From assembly GCA_041601535.1 (NCBI GenBank), contig JBFIHZ010000094.1, forward strand, positions 1 through 12,295: a stretch of DNA of 12,295 nt. Reading direction: 5' to 3'. A program made the position numbers and the translations under genes. The DNA is from JBFIHZ01 sp041601535 (GTDB lineage Bacteria; Pseudomonadota; Gammaproteobacteria; Xanthomonadales; SZUA-36). Positions 1 to 6,924 of this stretch are shown here, in pieces. Numbering within the stretch: the first letter of the stretch is position 1; every line of letters begins with the position of its first letter. The notes under the pieces were generated by a model. That model saw nothing but the letters and a program-made list of their open reading frames with translations. It was not told where the DNA came from and did no database searches.

Positions 1-853
1 AGGTCAGTGCATGGCCGGCTCCGCCATTAAGCGGTTCATCATGACGTTTGCTCCAGGCCTTTCCCGCCTCATATGAGCGAGCATTTATCTCACTTGCTTC
101 ACGCCACATGCCCAGTGGAAAGAAGATATGTGAGGGCATATGCAGGGGGTGGGTGGCCGCAGGCGCAATTTCGGCGTACTTCAGTGCCGGGCGAAGACCC
201 AGTGGAGCATGTATCGGATCATCATAGGCGTGTATGAGATAGTGCACGGCGCCAGGATGTTGCGGGTTTTTCGCCATAATGCTTTCAGAAACAGCAGCCG
301 ACTTCATATATATGGAGAAGTCGCGCTCCACGCCGCTACTGCCCAGCAGTGCCAGGGCATAAAAAGCAGCGGCGTTTTCGTCGTCCGGGTAGTCATTTGA
401 TAGATTGCGCATGGCTTCAGCATAGGCCTGCGCCCGCTTGGTGCTGTCGCCTTCACCAAACAGGATTTCGAGTGAAGCGAGATAGTCGCGTTCCCGCTGG
501 GTGCCGGCTTTGGCTAGCCGTTCGGCTGGTTGCGGTGCCAGACGCTGCAGCGCGGCGCGGGCGCTGTCAAGGTCCACCTCGTTCCACAGCATGCGGTAAT
601 AGGTCATTGCCTCACCCCAATAGGCCATGCCGAATCCGGGGTCTGTTTCTCTGGCGGCGACAAAAGCTTCACGCGCATCTTCGTACTCAAAACTGTGCAA
701 CAGCAACAGACCCCGCATAAACGCGTCTTGTGCCGCTTCTGCGCCTGAATTGGGAAACGTGGTGTAGCCAAGCTGCTGTTCATCCTGAGCAATGGCATGC
801 CCGGTGGCCGACAACAGCAAAACAAACATGGCGGTTTTTAGCGCATAAAACAT
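1..853 (-). CDS. Exported tetratricopeptide-repeat protein, C-terminus beyond the left edge
   Basis: The minus-strand frame is open from ATG at 853 to the window edge: 284 complete codons plus one base, with the C-terminus outside. Residues 1-23 form a Sec-type signal peptide (MFYALKTAMFVLLLSATGHA, cleavage near AIAQ-DE), so the protein is probably periplasmic. Helical TPR-like repeats follow, for example AFMRGLLLLHSFEYEDAREAF at about 44-64 and a paired helix at 142-170. Residues 204-250 carry the strongest signature: HYLIHAYDD, then GLRPALKYAEIAPAA, then HMPSHIFFPLGMW. I know this HMPSHIF-type block from uncharacterised TPR proteins of bacteria; its function is unknown to me. AGAGGT lies 10 bases upstream of the start. 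The gene diverges from the O-methyltransferase gene across a region with a GTATAC operator-like site, so it may belong to the same regulon. Family call is good; role is not assigned. Confidence 0.85.
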   Translation of the reverse strand, partial: MFYALKTAMFVLLLSATGHAIAQDEQQLGYTTFPNSGAEAAQDAFMRGLLLLHSFEYEDAREAFVAARETDPGFGMAYWGEAMTYYRMLWNEVDLDSARAALQRLAPQPAERLAKAGTQRERDYLASLEILFGEGDSTKRAQAYAEAMRNLSNDYPDDENAAAFYALALLGSSGVERDFSIYMKSAAVSESIMAKNPQHPGAVHYLIHAYDDPIHAPLGLRPALKYAEIAPAATHPLHMPSHIFFPLGMWREASEINARSYEAGKAWSKRHDEPLNGGAGHALT

Positions 854-948
854 GGATTGTTCTACCTCTGGTTTTGCATTGAATTCGATGTGACCTGAGA
901 TGATTTTCAGTGGCTGTATCACTTGAAATTAAATTAGCACGTATCAAA

Positions 949-960
949 TATAATGTATAC
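949..960 (+). promoter_or_regulatory. Operator-like motif TATAATGTATAC (site 1)
   Basis: TATAATGTATAC at 949-960 is identical to the 12-mer at 1997-2008 and differs at one base from the two sites flanking 7657-8507. GTATAC at 955-960 is its palindromic core, but the outer arms are less symmetric than at site 2. It also contains a perfect -10-like TATAAT (949-954), without a well-placed -35. It lies about 95 bases from the TPR start and 280 bases from the O-methyltransferase start. Assignment to the GntR protein of this window is inferred from motif sharing. Confidence 0.5.
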
Positions 961-962
961 TT

Positions 963-993
963 AACAACTGTGAACAATTGTGAAGACTTTGTG
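963..993. repeat. Tandem 10-base repeats AACAAYTGTG beside site 1
   Basis: AACAACTGTG (963-972) is followed immediately by AACAATTGTG (973-982) and then a diverged copy AAGACTTTGTG (983-993). The period is close to one helical turn, and the second unit contains the perfect palindrome ACAATTGT (974-981). Its place next to the GTATAC motif in a divergent promoter region suggests a binding site for a second regulator; this is inference only. Confidence 0.45.
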
Positions 994-1240
994 AGGGAAT
1001 GGTAAACAACGGGTAATAAAACCAATTACCAGCCTATACGGACCTGTTTAAGCGCTCAGGTCTGCCGTTGCTTTGCAGGCATGGTTAGTAAATTACGAGA
1101 TCTTTACCGGTTGGCCGGGTTTCGATTTGAGGGACCTGGAGCAGCTGATGCTGGCGGCCTACAGACATCGGTCAGCACCGCGAGCTGGGCTCGCATTGAT
1201 ATTACCTTTTCTGTTTCATAACGCACATTGAGTAAGCGAC

Positions 1241-1903
1241 ATGCCAAAAGAAATAACTGCCCTTGATGATCGGCTGTACCGGTATCTGTTGAACAACAGC
1301 CTGAACGAGCACCCTGCATTATTGCGATTGCGCAAGGACACTGAAAAGCTGCCCATGTCAGTGTTACAGATCGCGCCTGAACAAGGCCAGTTCATGGCAT
1401 TGTTGGTTCGCCTGATGGCAGCCAGAAATATTCTGGAAGTCGGAACGTTCACCGGTTACAGCGCACTGAGCATGGCGTTGGCGATGGCTGATAACGGTCA
1501 TATTGATACGTGTGACATCAACCGTGAATGGACCGAGATAGCGCAAACTCACTGGCGTGATGCTGGCGTCAGTGAACGCATTACCCTGCATTTGCGTCCG
1601 GCCATGCAAACCATGGAGCAGATGCTTGACGATGGGCGCGATGAATCTTTTGACCTGGTCTTTATTGATGCCGATAAAGCCAGCTACGCAGCATACTACG
1701 AGGCGAGCCTGCGTTTGCTGCGTACTGGTGGCCTGGTTCTGCTGGACAATGTGCTGTGGAAAGGAAAGGTGGCAGACGAACAGGTCAATGACCCTGACAC
1801 GAAGGCGTTGCGCGAAGTGAATACACTGATCCATAACGATGAGCGGGTAGATATCAGCATGGTGCCCATAGGCGACGGTATGACACTGGCGCGCAAACGC
1901 TGA
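1241..1903 (+). CDS. Class I SAM-dependent O-methyltransferase (COMT/CCoAOMT-like)
   Basis: This 220-residue protein has the length and motifs of the small cation-dependent O-methyltransferases (Methyltransf_3 type). The SAM-binding motif I is LEVGTFTGYSAL at 65-76. FIDADK at 141-146 and LLDNVLW at 167-173 supply the expected metal and catalytic ligands D143, D169 and N170. Such enzymes move a methyl group from SAM to a catechol-type or other hydroxyl acceptor in the cytoplasm; the acceptor cannot be told here. The start is the first ATG of the frame, with only a weak GAG about 10 bases upstream. It lies downstream of operator-like site 1 and is separated by 294 bases and another operator from the hydrolase operon, so it is probably its own transcription unit. 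A link to the catabolic genes is possible but rests only on the shared motif. Confidence 0.9.
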   Translation: MPKEITALDDRLYRYLLNNSLNEHPALLRLRKDTEKLPMSVLQIAPEQGQFMALLVRLMAARNILEVGTFTGYSALSMALAMADNGHIDTCDINREWTEIAQTHWRDAGVSERITLHLRPAMQTMEQMLDDGRDESFDLVFIDADKASYAAYYEASLRLLRTGGLVLLDNVLWKGKVADEQVNDPDTKALREVNTLIHNDERVDISMVPIGDGMTLARKR

Positions 1904-1947
1904 CGGAGGCGCTGTCGGGCGTTGCGTTATTCGCGCCGCCCCAGCGT

Positions 1948-1970
1948 GTCCGGAACTGATGGTTTCGGAC
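1948..1970 (+). other. Stem-loop after the O-methyltransferase gene
   Basis: GTCCGGAAC (1948-1956) pairs with GTTTCGGAC (1962-1970) as a 9-bp stem with one G-T wobble and a five-base loop. It begins 45 bases after the O-methyltransferase stop codon. The bases after the stem on the plus strand are A-rich rather than U-rich, so it is not a textbook intrinsic terminator; it could be a weak terminator or an mRNA 3'-end stabiliser. Confidence 0.4.
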
Positions 1971-1997
1971 AGAAAAAAACACTGGCATTCTTTACGT

Positions 1998-2013
1998 ATA
2001 ATGTATACATTAT
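1998..2013. promoter_or_regulatory. Perfect 16-bp palindromic operator ATAATGTATACATTAT (site 2)
   Basis: ATAATGTATACATTAT is a perfect palindrome and the most symmetric of the four GTATAC sites. Its left arm overlaps a perfect -10-like TATAAT (1997-2002), although no -35 hexamer is visible 16-18 bases upstream. It is the only regulatory signal I see in the 294-base gap before the hydrolase-LLM-RidA operon, about 185 bases ahead of the hydrolase start. Dimeric winged-helix GntR proteins of the FCD group bind short palindromes of this sort, and one is encoded at 6925-7656. Confidence 0.65.
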
Positions 2014-2197
2014 GCTCATGATGAGATGAGCAGCCCGCTGTTGTGGATGGATGGTTGTTGCAAGGTGTGACCAAATGAGGTGCATCGGCAAGGCCAGAAG
2101 CAGCAGTCAGTTGCGGGCAGCTTCAGAAGGTTTTTTTGAAATAGCGCGCATTCGAACAAGGCCGGGTGCAGCGTTACGTTTAGGAGTCTAAGTAAAT

Positions 2198-3103
2198 ATG
2201 CGAGAAGAACAGGTTTCATTTTTCAGTGAAGGCGTGAAGATTGCTGGCATTCTCAGGTTGCCGGACAAGACCAGCCAGGCGTGTCCGGCCATCGTGCAGG
2301 GTCCGGGCTGGCTCGGCCTCAAAGATGCCAAATTGTATCTGCGTTACCACACCGCCCTGACGGACGCGGGTTTCGCCGTTTTGATATTTGACTATCGGGG
2401 TTTCGGTGATTCTGAGGGTGCCAACGATATCCTTTTACCCAGTATGCAACTGGAGGATCTGATTAATGCCGTGACCTATCTAACCACCCGCGACGATATT
2501 GACGCGGACAAAATTGGAGCTTTCGGTTCGGGCGGAACCGGCGGTGGAAACTCCATCATGTTGGCAGCGCATGACCCCAGGGTCAGTTGTGCCGTATCGC
2601 AGGTGCCGGTTGCTGACGGTGAAGACTGGCTTCATCGCATGCGTTCCGAGTACGAGTGGCTGGATTTCAAAGCCTCGCTTGAGGCCGACCGCAAGCAACG
2701 GGTATTGACCGGTCAGGGTAAAAAGGTTCACCCGCGGGAAGGCATTATGGTGCCAACGCCAGAGCGCAGGAAAACCAATATCAAAAAGGATGTTGATGGC
2801 CGCATCCCCGAAGAGGTGTTGTTGCGCAGCGCTGAAGCCATTATGCAGTACAAACCCATTGATGTTGTCCATCGCGTGCCAGCATTGCTGGTGATCGGCG
2901 TAGAAGGCGATGCCACCACGCCGACTGATCACGCGGTGGCGTTGTACGACAAGGCGCCGGAACCCAAAAAACTGATTATGCAGCGCCATACCACGCATTA
3001 CGCGGCCTACGAAACTTACGGCGAATTTGTCACCCCCGCCATCGTAGAGTGGTTTCAAACCCATATGACTCGCGGCAATCTTGAAATTTCCTCAGCCGGT
3101 TAA
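2198..3103 (+). CDS. Alpha/beta hydrolase with atypical nucleophile elbow
   Basis: This 301-residue protein has the alpha/beta-hydrolase core typical of dienelactone-hydrolase and X-Pro-peptidase-like enzymes: an oxyanion-region QGPGWLG at 34-40, FDYRGFGDSEG at 64-74, and a late acid/base pair in GVEGDATTP (D238) and HTTHYAAYE (H267). The expected GxSxG elbow reads GAFGSGGTGGGN at 107-118, so no serine sits in the canonical position; S111 or T114 are the only nearby hydroxyls. No signal peptide is seen, so it should be cytosolic. The start is supported by AGGAG at 2182-2186. It heads an apparent operon: the LLM gene starts 12 bases after its stop. Hydrolysis of an ester, lactone, thioester or amide intermediate is the likely role; the substrate is unknown. 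It is formally comparable to RutD of pyrimidine catabolism in fold and neighbourhood, not shown to be an orthologue. Confidence 0.88.
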   Translation: MREEQVSFFSEGVKIAGILRLPDKTSQACPAIVQGPGWLGLKDAKLYLRYHTALTDAGFAVLIFDYRGFGDSEGANDILLPSMQLEDLINAVTYLTTRDDIDADKIGAFGSGGTGGGNSIMLAAHDPRVSCAVSQVPVADGEDWLHRMRSEYEWLDFKASLEADRKQRVLTGQGKKVHPREGIMVPTPERRKTNIKKDVDGRIPEEVLLRSAEAIMQYKPIDVVHRVPALLVIGVEGDATTPTDHAVALYDKAPEPKKLIMQRHTTHYAAYETYGEFVTPAIVEWFQTHMTRGNLEISSAG

Positions 3104-3115
3104 CTGGAGAAAAAC

Positions 3116-4114
3116 ATGTCTGAAAAAACCAAAAAAATGAAATTCGGCTTGTTGCTGCCGCACTTTGGCGCGTATGCCTCCCGCACCCGCCTGATTGAAG
3201 GTGCCCGGTTGGCCGAATCGCTCGGCTTCGATTCGTTGTGGGTGCGTGATCACCTGGTGTTTGAGCCGCATGCTGAAATGGAAGCCGCCAACACCACGTT
3301 TTACGAAGCTTTGACCACGCTCTCAGTGCTCGGTGCGGTAACCGACAGCATCACGCTGGGTACCGGTTCACTGATTCCATTCCGGCATCCTCTGCACACC
3401 GCACTGTGCCTGGGTACCATGTCCAAATTGCTCGGTAACCGATTCATCATCGGGTACGGGGCTGGCACATTTGATCATGAATTTGAAGCCATCGGCATGG
3501 GCGGTATCTGGCGGCCGGAACTGGTTGAGTCCAATGCCAATATCTTCAAAAAAGTGTTTGCCGAGAATAATGTTTCGTACAAAGACGATCACTATGAATT
3601 TAAAAACGTTAACCTCGATCCCAAGCCGGATGGGGATATCCCGTTCTGGTACTGCGGCGCGACACCCGCATCAGCCCGGCTGGCTGTGAAATACTGTGAC
3701 GGTTGGATGCCGGGCCGCACGACCCTGAAAACAATTGAAAAGCGTATTGAAACCATGACCGAACTGGCTGCTGAGGCTGGTCGTTCAGTGCCAACGGTGG
3801 GGGTGATCCCACCAACGTCCATCGGCAAGACACATGAAGCGGCCTGGCGGAATCTGAGCATAGATGGTTTGCTGCGTTGGGCTAATGAACGGGGTAAATG
3901 GTGGGTCAAACCCGAATCGGGTGTGTTTGAAACGGCCGAAGACATCCAGGGTTCATTGATCGCCGGGTCCCCCCAGGAAGTGGTTGAAGAAGTCGAGAAG
4001 TTTGCCGAATCAGGGGTGGAGCATCTGGTGTTTGATACACGGCTCAGCTTTGACCGTTGGTTCGAACAAATCGAACTTCTGGGTGACTCAGTGCTGCCTG
4101 CATTACGCAAGTAG
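3116..4114 (+). CDS. LLM-class flavin-dependent oxidoreductase
   Basis: This 332-residue protein has the bacterial-luciferase TIM-barrel pattern: an N-terminal strand KFGLLLPHFG at 9-18, LAESLGFDSLWVRDH at 32-46, LGTGSLIPFRHP at 81-92, the flavin-phosphate region GYGAGTFDHEFEAIG at 113-127, and a C-terminal IAGSPQEVVEEVEKF at 282-296. Family members use reduced FMN, or F420 in other lineages, to oxygenate or oxidise organic substrates; FMN is more likely in a proteobacterium. As a monooxygenase it would need a flavin reductase, and the split-barrel protein at 4869-5450 is the only candidate here. GGAG at 3106-3109, six bases before the ATG, supports the start. It sits between the hydrolase (12-base gap) and the RidA-fold gene (41 to 47-base gap) on one apparent transcript. 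The substrate is not identifiable. Confidence 0.92.
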   Translation: MSEKTKKMKFGLLLPHFGAYASRTRLIEGARLAESLGFDSLWVRDHLVFEPHAEMEAANTTFYEALTTLSVLGAVTDSITLGTGSLIPFRHPLHTALCLGTMSKLLGNRFIIGYGAGTFDHEFEAIGMGGIWRPELVESNANIFKKVFAENNVSYKDDHYEFKNVNLDPKPDGDIPFWYCGATPASARLAVKYCDGWMPGRTTLKTIEKRIETMTELAAEAGRSVPTVGVIPPTSIGKTHEAAWRNLSIDGLLRWANERGKWWVKPESGVFETAEDIQGSLIAGSPQEVVEEVEKFAESGVEHLVFDTRLSFDRWFEQIELLGDSVLPALRK

Positions 4115-4161
4115 ATAGATACCATTTACCGCACTCTGAAACGAACAGGGGGTGTATGAAT

Positions 4162-4656
4162 ATGCGTGGCCTGAAAGTGTCTTTCCTGTCAGCGGCATCT
4201 GGCGTTGCAGCGATGATGTGTACCGCCCTGAGCGCGGGCGAGGTAGATCTGCAACGCATCAATCCGCCCACCTTGAATAGCCACCCAAAATATTCCCAGG
4301 TCACCACGGTTTCAGGCGATATGAAACTGGGGTTTGTGGCCGGTCAGGTTGACCGGCCACTGGACTACTCGCCGCGCAGTAACTCGTGTGGGCACAGCGA
4401 CTGGAAAGGTCAATACATTGGCATGATGGACAATGTGACCAAGGCGCTGCAAGCCGGCGGTGCCAGTTGGGACGACGTTGTATTCATCCGGAAATTTACC
4501 ACGGACATGGAAAAGTTTCTGGCGCTCGATGATGTGCCTGACTACTGGGATCCGGGCAAGGCGCCGTCCAGTACGTTGGTTGAAGTAGTCAAATTATCCG
4601 AACCATGCCAACTGATGGAAGTTGATGTAATGGCGGTTGTGCCTGCTCAGCCTTAA
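4162..4656 (+). CDS. Exported RidA/YjgF-family protein
   Basis: The mature part matches the RidA (YjgF/YER057c/UK114) fold: INPPTL at 33-38, LGFVAGQV at 56-63, NVTKALQAGGASWDDVVFIR at 91-110, TTDMEKFLA at 113-121, and the closing STLVEVVKL then LMEVDVMAVV at 137-160. Residues 1-26 form a signal peptide (MRGLKVSFLS, then a hydrophobic stretch to ALSA-GE), so the product is probably periplasmic, unlike classical RidA. The arginine that binds the substrate carboxylate in RidA imine deaminases appears to be replaced by serine (PSST, 135-138). Two cysteines in the mature chain, C76 and C149, could form a disulfide. I chose ATG 4162 because AGGGGG at 4147-4152 is nine bases away; the upstream ATG at 4156 would leave only three. 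It ends the hydrolase-LLM operon. True deaminase activity is doubtful; a ligand-binding or hydrolytic role is possible. Confidence 0.87.
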   Translation: MRGLKVSFLSAASGVAAMMCTALSAGEVDLQRINPPTLNSHPKYSQVTTVSGDMKLGFVAGQVDRPLDYSPRSNSCGHSDWKGQYIGMMDNVTKALQAGGASWDDVVFIRKFTTDMEKFLALDDVPDYWDPGKAPSSTLVEVVKLSEPCQLMEVDVMAVVPAQP

Positions 4657-4868
4657 TCACCGGCTGGCCATTTAACGCTGGCCGCTGTGCAGCAGGTGCG
4701 GCTTGGCGTAAGTATGTGCCCAACTATTCCGGTGATGCCCCAAGCGCACCAACATTCAACTCAATTTTGCTGCTTGCTCGGCATACCGGTCGACATGGGT
4801 TGATGACCACTAATTCATTCGTGTGTCAGATAGCACAAACACTGTTGCTGCCAGTCATCACCCTAGCT

Positions 4869-5450
4869 TCACGGGACAATCTGTGTGCCTTGCCAGCCCG
4901 TGTTGTTCCATATGAAGCGAGCCCGTTGTTGCAATTTGCCGCGAATGCGTAGCCAGTCCATTTGGTGCACCGTACAACGCACCAGAATGAAATGTTCATA
5001 GCTATCCGGCGTGGTTTGCGTTGCTGCTTGCGGCTGCCATATGGCGCCAGGTGTCTGGTGGCCGCCGTAGTTGAGGCGGGAGTGCGCGGGCACGTTTGCC
5101 CACAACCCGAGGGTTTCTTCGTCACACTGATGCAGCCGGGCGGTTGAGGCCAGCCGGACCTGGATGCCGGTATTGCAGTTGTAGAACAGCCAGCTCGCGT
5201 TAGCGGACTGCCGCAGCTGGTCGACCTTGGCCGAGCGCCCATCGGTATGGAAGTCGAGTTCGCGGCCGGCCTGACTGACTCGCCGTAACACGACCGTTCT
5301 CTGGTCTACGCCATAGGGGCAGGATGTGGCGAGAACCGGCGTGCGGAAGGGGTGGTCGGTCTGGCTTACGCAGGCCGAAAGATCGGCCCACGTTTTTTCA
5401 AATATACGCGAAAGATGCAGGGGCTCAATCAGTGGATCGGTCCTTGCCAT
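4869..5450 (-). CDS. Pyridoxamine 5'-phosphate oxidase-superfamily FMN-binding protein
   Basis: This 193-residue protein resembles the Alr4036-type split-barrel flavoproteins. RTPVLAT (36-42) leads into RTVVLRRV (51-58), followed by FHTDGRSAK at 67-75 and ASWLFY at 85-90, the pattern that contacts FMN phosphate in this superfamily, and IQVRL at 96-100. The C-terminus GTQIVP resembles the family end. Length is normal for the group. It need not be a vitamin B6 enzyme; relatives bind FMN or related cofactors and act as oxidases or reductases. It follows the MFS gene by 50 bases in the same direction, so it is probably the last gene of the GntR-MFS operon. That linking gap contains two copies of the 8-mer GCATCCGG. 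The ribosome-binding site is weak. It might supply or handle reduced flavin for the LLM enzyme, which is inference. It converges with the RidA-fold gene across a 212-base gap holding no clear terminator. Confidence 0.85.
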   Translation of the reverse strand: MARTDPLIEPLHLSRIFEKTWADLSACVSQTDHPFRTPVLATSCPYGVDQRTVVLRRVSQAGRELDFHTDGRSAKVDQLRQSANASWLFYNCNTGIQVRLASTARLHQCDEETLGLWANVPAHSRLNYGGHQTPGAIWQPQAATQTTPDSYEHFILVRCTVHQMDWLRIRGKLQQRARFIWNNTGWQGTQIVP

Positions 5451-5500
5451 GCGAATGGTTCAGCATCCGGAGCATCCGGCAATGTAACCGGAATCCGACA

Positions 5501-6811
5501 TCAGGTGGCCACCCGGGCGCGAGGGCGCACCGGCAATTGCGGGTAGCGGGGCAACATGCCCACCAGTACGCAGGCGATTAGCATGATGCCAGACATGGCC
5601 CACAATATTTCATCGTAACGGCCTACCATGTCGTGGGCTATACCCATAATCAGCGGTCCCGTGGCGCTTCCGACCTTGAAGGCAGAATAGTTATAACCGT
5701 AGATCTGCCCAAAACTGCGGGGTCCGAAATAGCGGCTGGTAAAAAACGCCATCACGTCAAATTCTGCACCAATGGCCATGCCTACCAATGCGGCGCAAAT
5801 GGCGGCCAGGGTGCCGGTTGCACCAGTGGCGAACAACGCCAGCCCAACCACTGGCCCCAACAGGAAAAATATCACCACGTAAGGGGCGAATATGCGATCC
5901 ATCAGGTAACCAGCCACCAGGCGGCCAATCAGCAGGGCGAGGCCTAGGTAGGCAAACGTGCCAGCTGCTTCGGCCCGGCTCATGCCCCGGTCCATCATCA
6001 ATGGAATCAGGTGAATCAGAATGGTTGATGTGGTCAGACCGGCGATCGCGAAAGAACCCACCATCAGCCAGAAAGTTTTGGTCTTCAAGGCTTCTTTGGC
6101 AGTCAGGCCAATAACGGTTTTCTTTTCAATTTCGGCATCGTCATTGTCATCCGGCTTGTCCCCGTCGGGCAGCAAACCACGTTTCCTGGGGGAGTCGTGC
6201 AACACGCTGGCCGCCACGGGCAGAACAAACAGTACGATCAATATACCGATACCGACATAGGCGGCACGCCACCCGAATTGTCCCATGATCCAGGTAGCTA
6301 CCATGGGCACCAGTGATGTGCCCAAACCAACACCGGCCAAACCAATGCCGAGCGCCAATCCGCGTCTTCTGTCGAACCAGGCAACGAGGATGCGTGAATA
6401 AGTCAGTGGGGCAGTGCCGGAACCCATAATCGGAATCAGTACGCACATCGCGTAAAAATGCCACAGTGATGCCGTCATGAAATACATTGATGCCATGGTG
6501 ATGGCAAACAGCAGAGTGGAAGGGATCAGCACCCGCTTGGCGCCGATTTTGTCAACCAACATACCGGTGAGCGGGAATACGAAGATCGCGGTGTAGCTGA
6601 TTATGCTGAGGCCGAGAGATATCTGTCCGCGTGACCAGCCAAACTCTACTTCAAGCGGGTTGATAAATGTGCCAAATGCCATCACAGCGACAACGCTGTA
6701 CCCGAGGGCAAGTCCTACGATGGTCGCCGCTACGACATACCAGCCGTAAAATATTCCTTTTTTTCCGTCAGACAGGGGGTGCTGCGGTCCTGCGTCACTG
6801 GTGCTGTTCAT
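5501..6811 (-). CDS. MFS transporter, oxalate/formate-antiporter-like (monocarboxylate) family
   Basis: This 436-residue inner-membrane carrier has about twelve hydrophobic segments in two halves. YGWYVVAATIVGLALGYS at 22-39 is the characteristic first helix of the OFA/monocarboxylate group, and FGWSRGQISLGLSI at 57-70 is the usual second-helix lead-in. The MFS motif A reads GMLVDKIGAKR at 83-93. A hydrophilic central loop (about 206-232, PRKRG then an acidic run DKPDDNDDAEIEKK) separates the halves. Family members import or exchange small carboxylates. Its place between the regulator and a flavoprotein, and in the proposed regulon, makes it the likely uptake carrier for the pathway substrate. 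It starts 113 bases downstream of the GntR stop, with a perfect hairpin in between and only a weak GGA near the start, so it may be read from the regulator's promoter. Confidence 0.92.
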   Translation of the reverse strand: MNSTSDAGPQHPLSDGKKGIFYGWYVVAATIVGLALGYSVVAVMAFGTFINPLEVEFGWSRGQISLGLSIISYTAIFVFPLTGMLVDKIGAKRVLIPSTLLFAITMASMYFMTASLWHFYAMCVLIPIMGSGTAPLTYSRILVAWFDRRRGLALGIGLAGVGLGTSLVPMVATWIMGQFGWRAAYVGIGILIVLFVLPVAASVLHDSPRKRGLLPDGDKPDDNDDAEIEKKTVIGLTAKEALKTKTFWLMVGSFAIAGLTTSTILIHLIPLMMDRGMSRAEAAGTFAYLGLALLIGRLVAGYLMDRIFAPYVVIFFLLGPVVGLALFATGATGTLAAICAALVGMAIGAEFDVMAFFTSRYFGPRSFGQIYGYNYSAFKVGSATGPLIMGIAHDMVGRYDEILWAMSGIMLIACVLVGMLPRYPQLPVRPRARVAT

Positions 6812-6835
6812 TTGATTTATCCAAATCCTCTCTCA

Positions 6836-6854
6836 GCCCACCTTGAAGGTGGGC
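6836..6854 (-). other. Stem-loop between the GntR and MFS genes
   Basis: GCCCACCTTGAAGGTGGGC is an inverted repeat with an 8-bp perfect stem and a three-base loop, placed 24 bases before the MFS start codon in the direction of transcription. No U-tract follows it on the minus strand, so it is not a normal terminator. It could modulate read-through, mRNA processing or translation initiation of the transporter. Confidence 0.45.
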
Positions 6855-6924
6855 GTTGTCACAGATACTTGAATAAGCTGACGGTTGGTACTCAGATCAG
6901 ATAATCAAGCGCGTTGATAAAACA

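Larger units (their letters stand above)
854..1240. other. Divergent intergenic control region between the TPR and O-methyltransferase genes
   Basis: No convincing gene is seen here. The left part (about 890-1020) is AT-rich and holds the GTATAC motif at 949-960 followed directly by tandem 10-base repeats at 963-982, so the promoters of one or both flanking genes probably lie here. An inverted repeat GACCTG/CAGGTC (1041-1046 and 1057-1062, 10-base loop) has no U-tract and is not called a terminator. The part next to the O-methyltransferase start (1100-1240) is GC-richer and shows nothing I can name. Confidence 0.6.

Noticed and set aside
140..748. Overlapping plus-strand frames at the left end
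   Set aside because: They lie opposite the minus-strand TPR gene, which has a signal peptide and a conserved family block; the plus-strand translations are Arg/Cys-rich with no domain pattern.
1041..1062. Inverted repeat GACCTG/CAGGTC as a terminator
   Set aside because: Only six pairs with a 10-base loop and no U-tract, and no gene ends there in either direction.
1364..2074. 236-codon minus-strand frame across the O-methyltransferase gene
   Set aside because: It is His-, Cys- and Gln-rich without motifs and lies opposite a gene with clear catalytic residues; it is a shadow frame.
2480..3064. 194-codon minus-strand frame opposite the alpha/beta hydrolase
   Set aside because: No domain pattern or promoter context; the plus-strand hydrolase explains the open frame.
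4657..4868. Terminator between the convergent RidA and flavoprotein genes
   Set aside because: Only weak 5-bp stems (such as GCCGC/GCGGC at 4681-4702) without U-tracts are visible, so none is called although termination must occur nearby.
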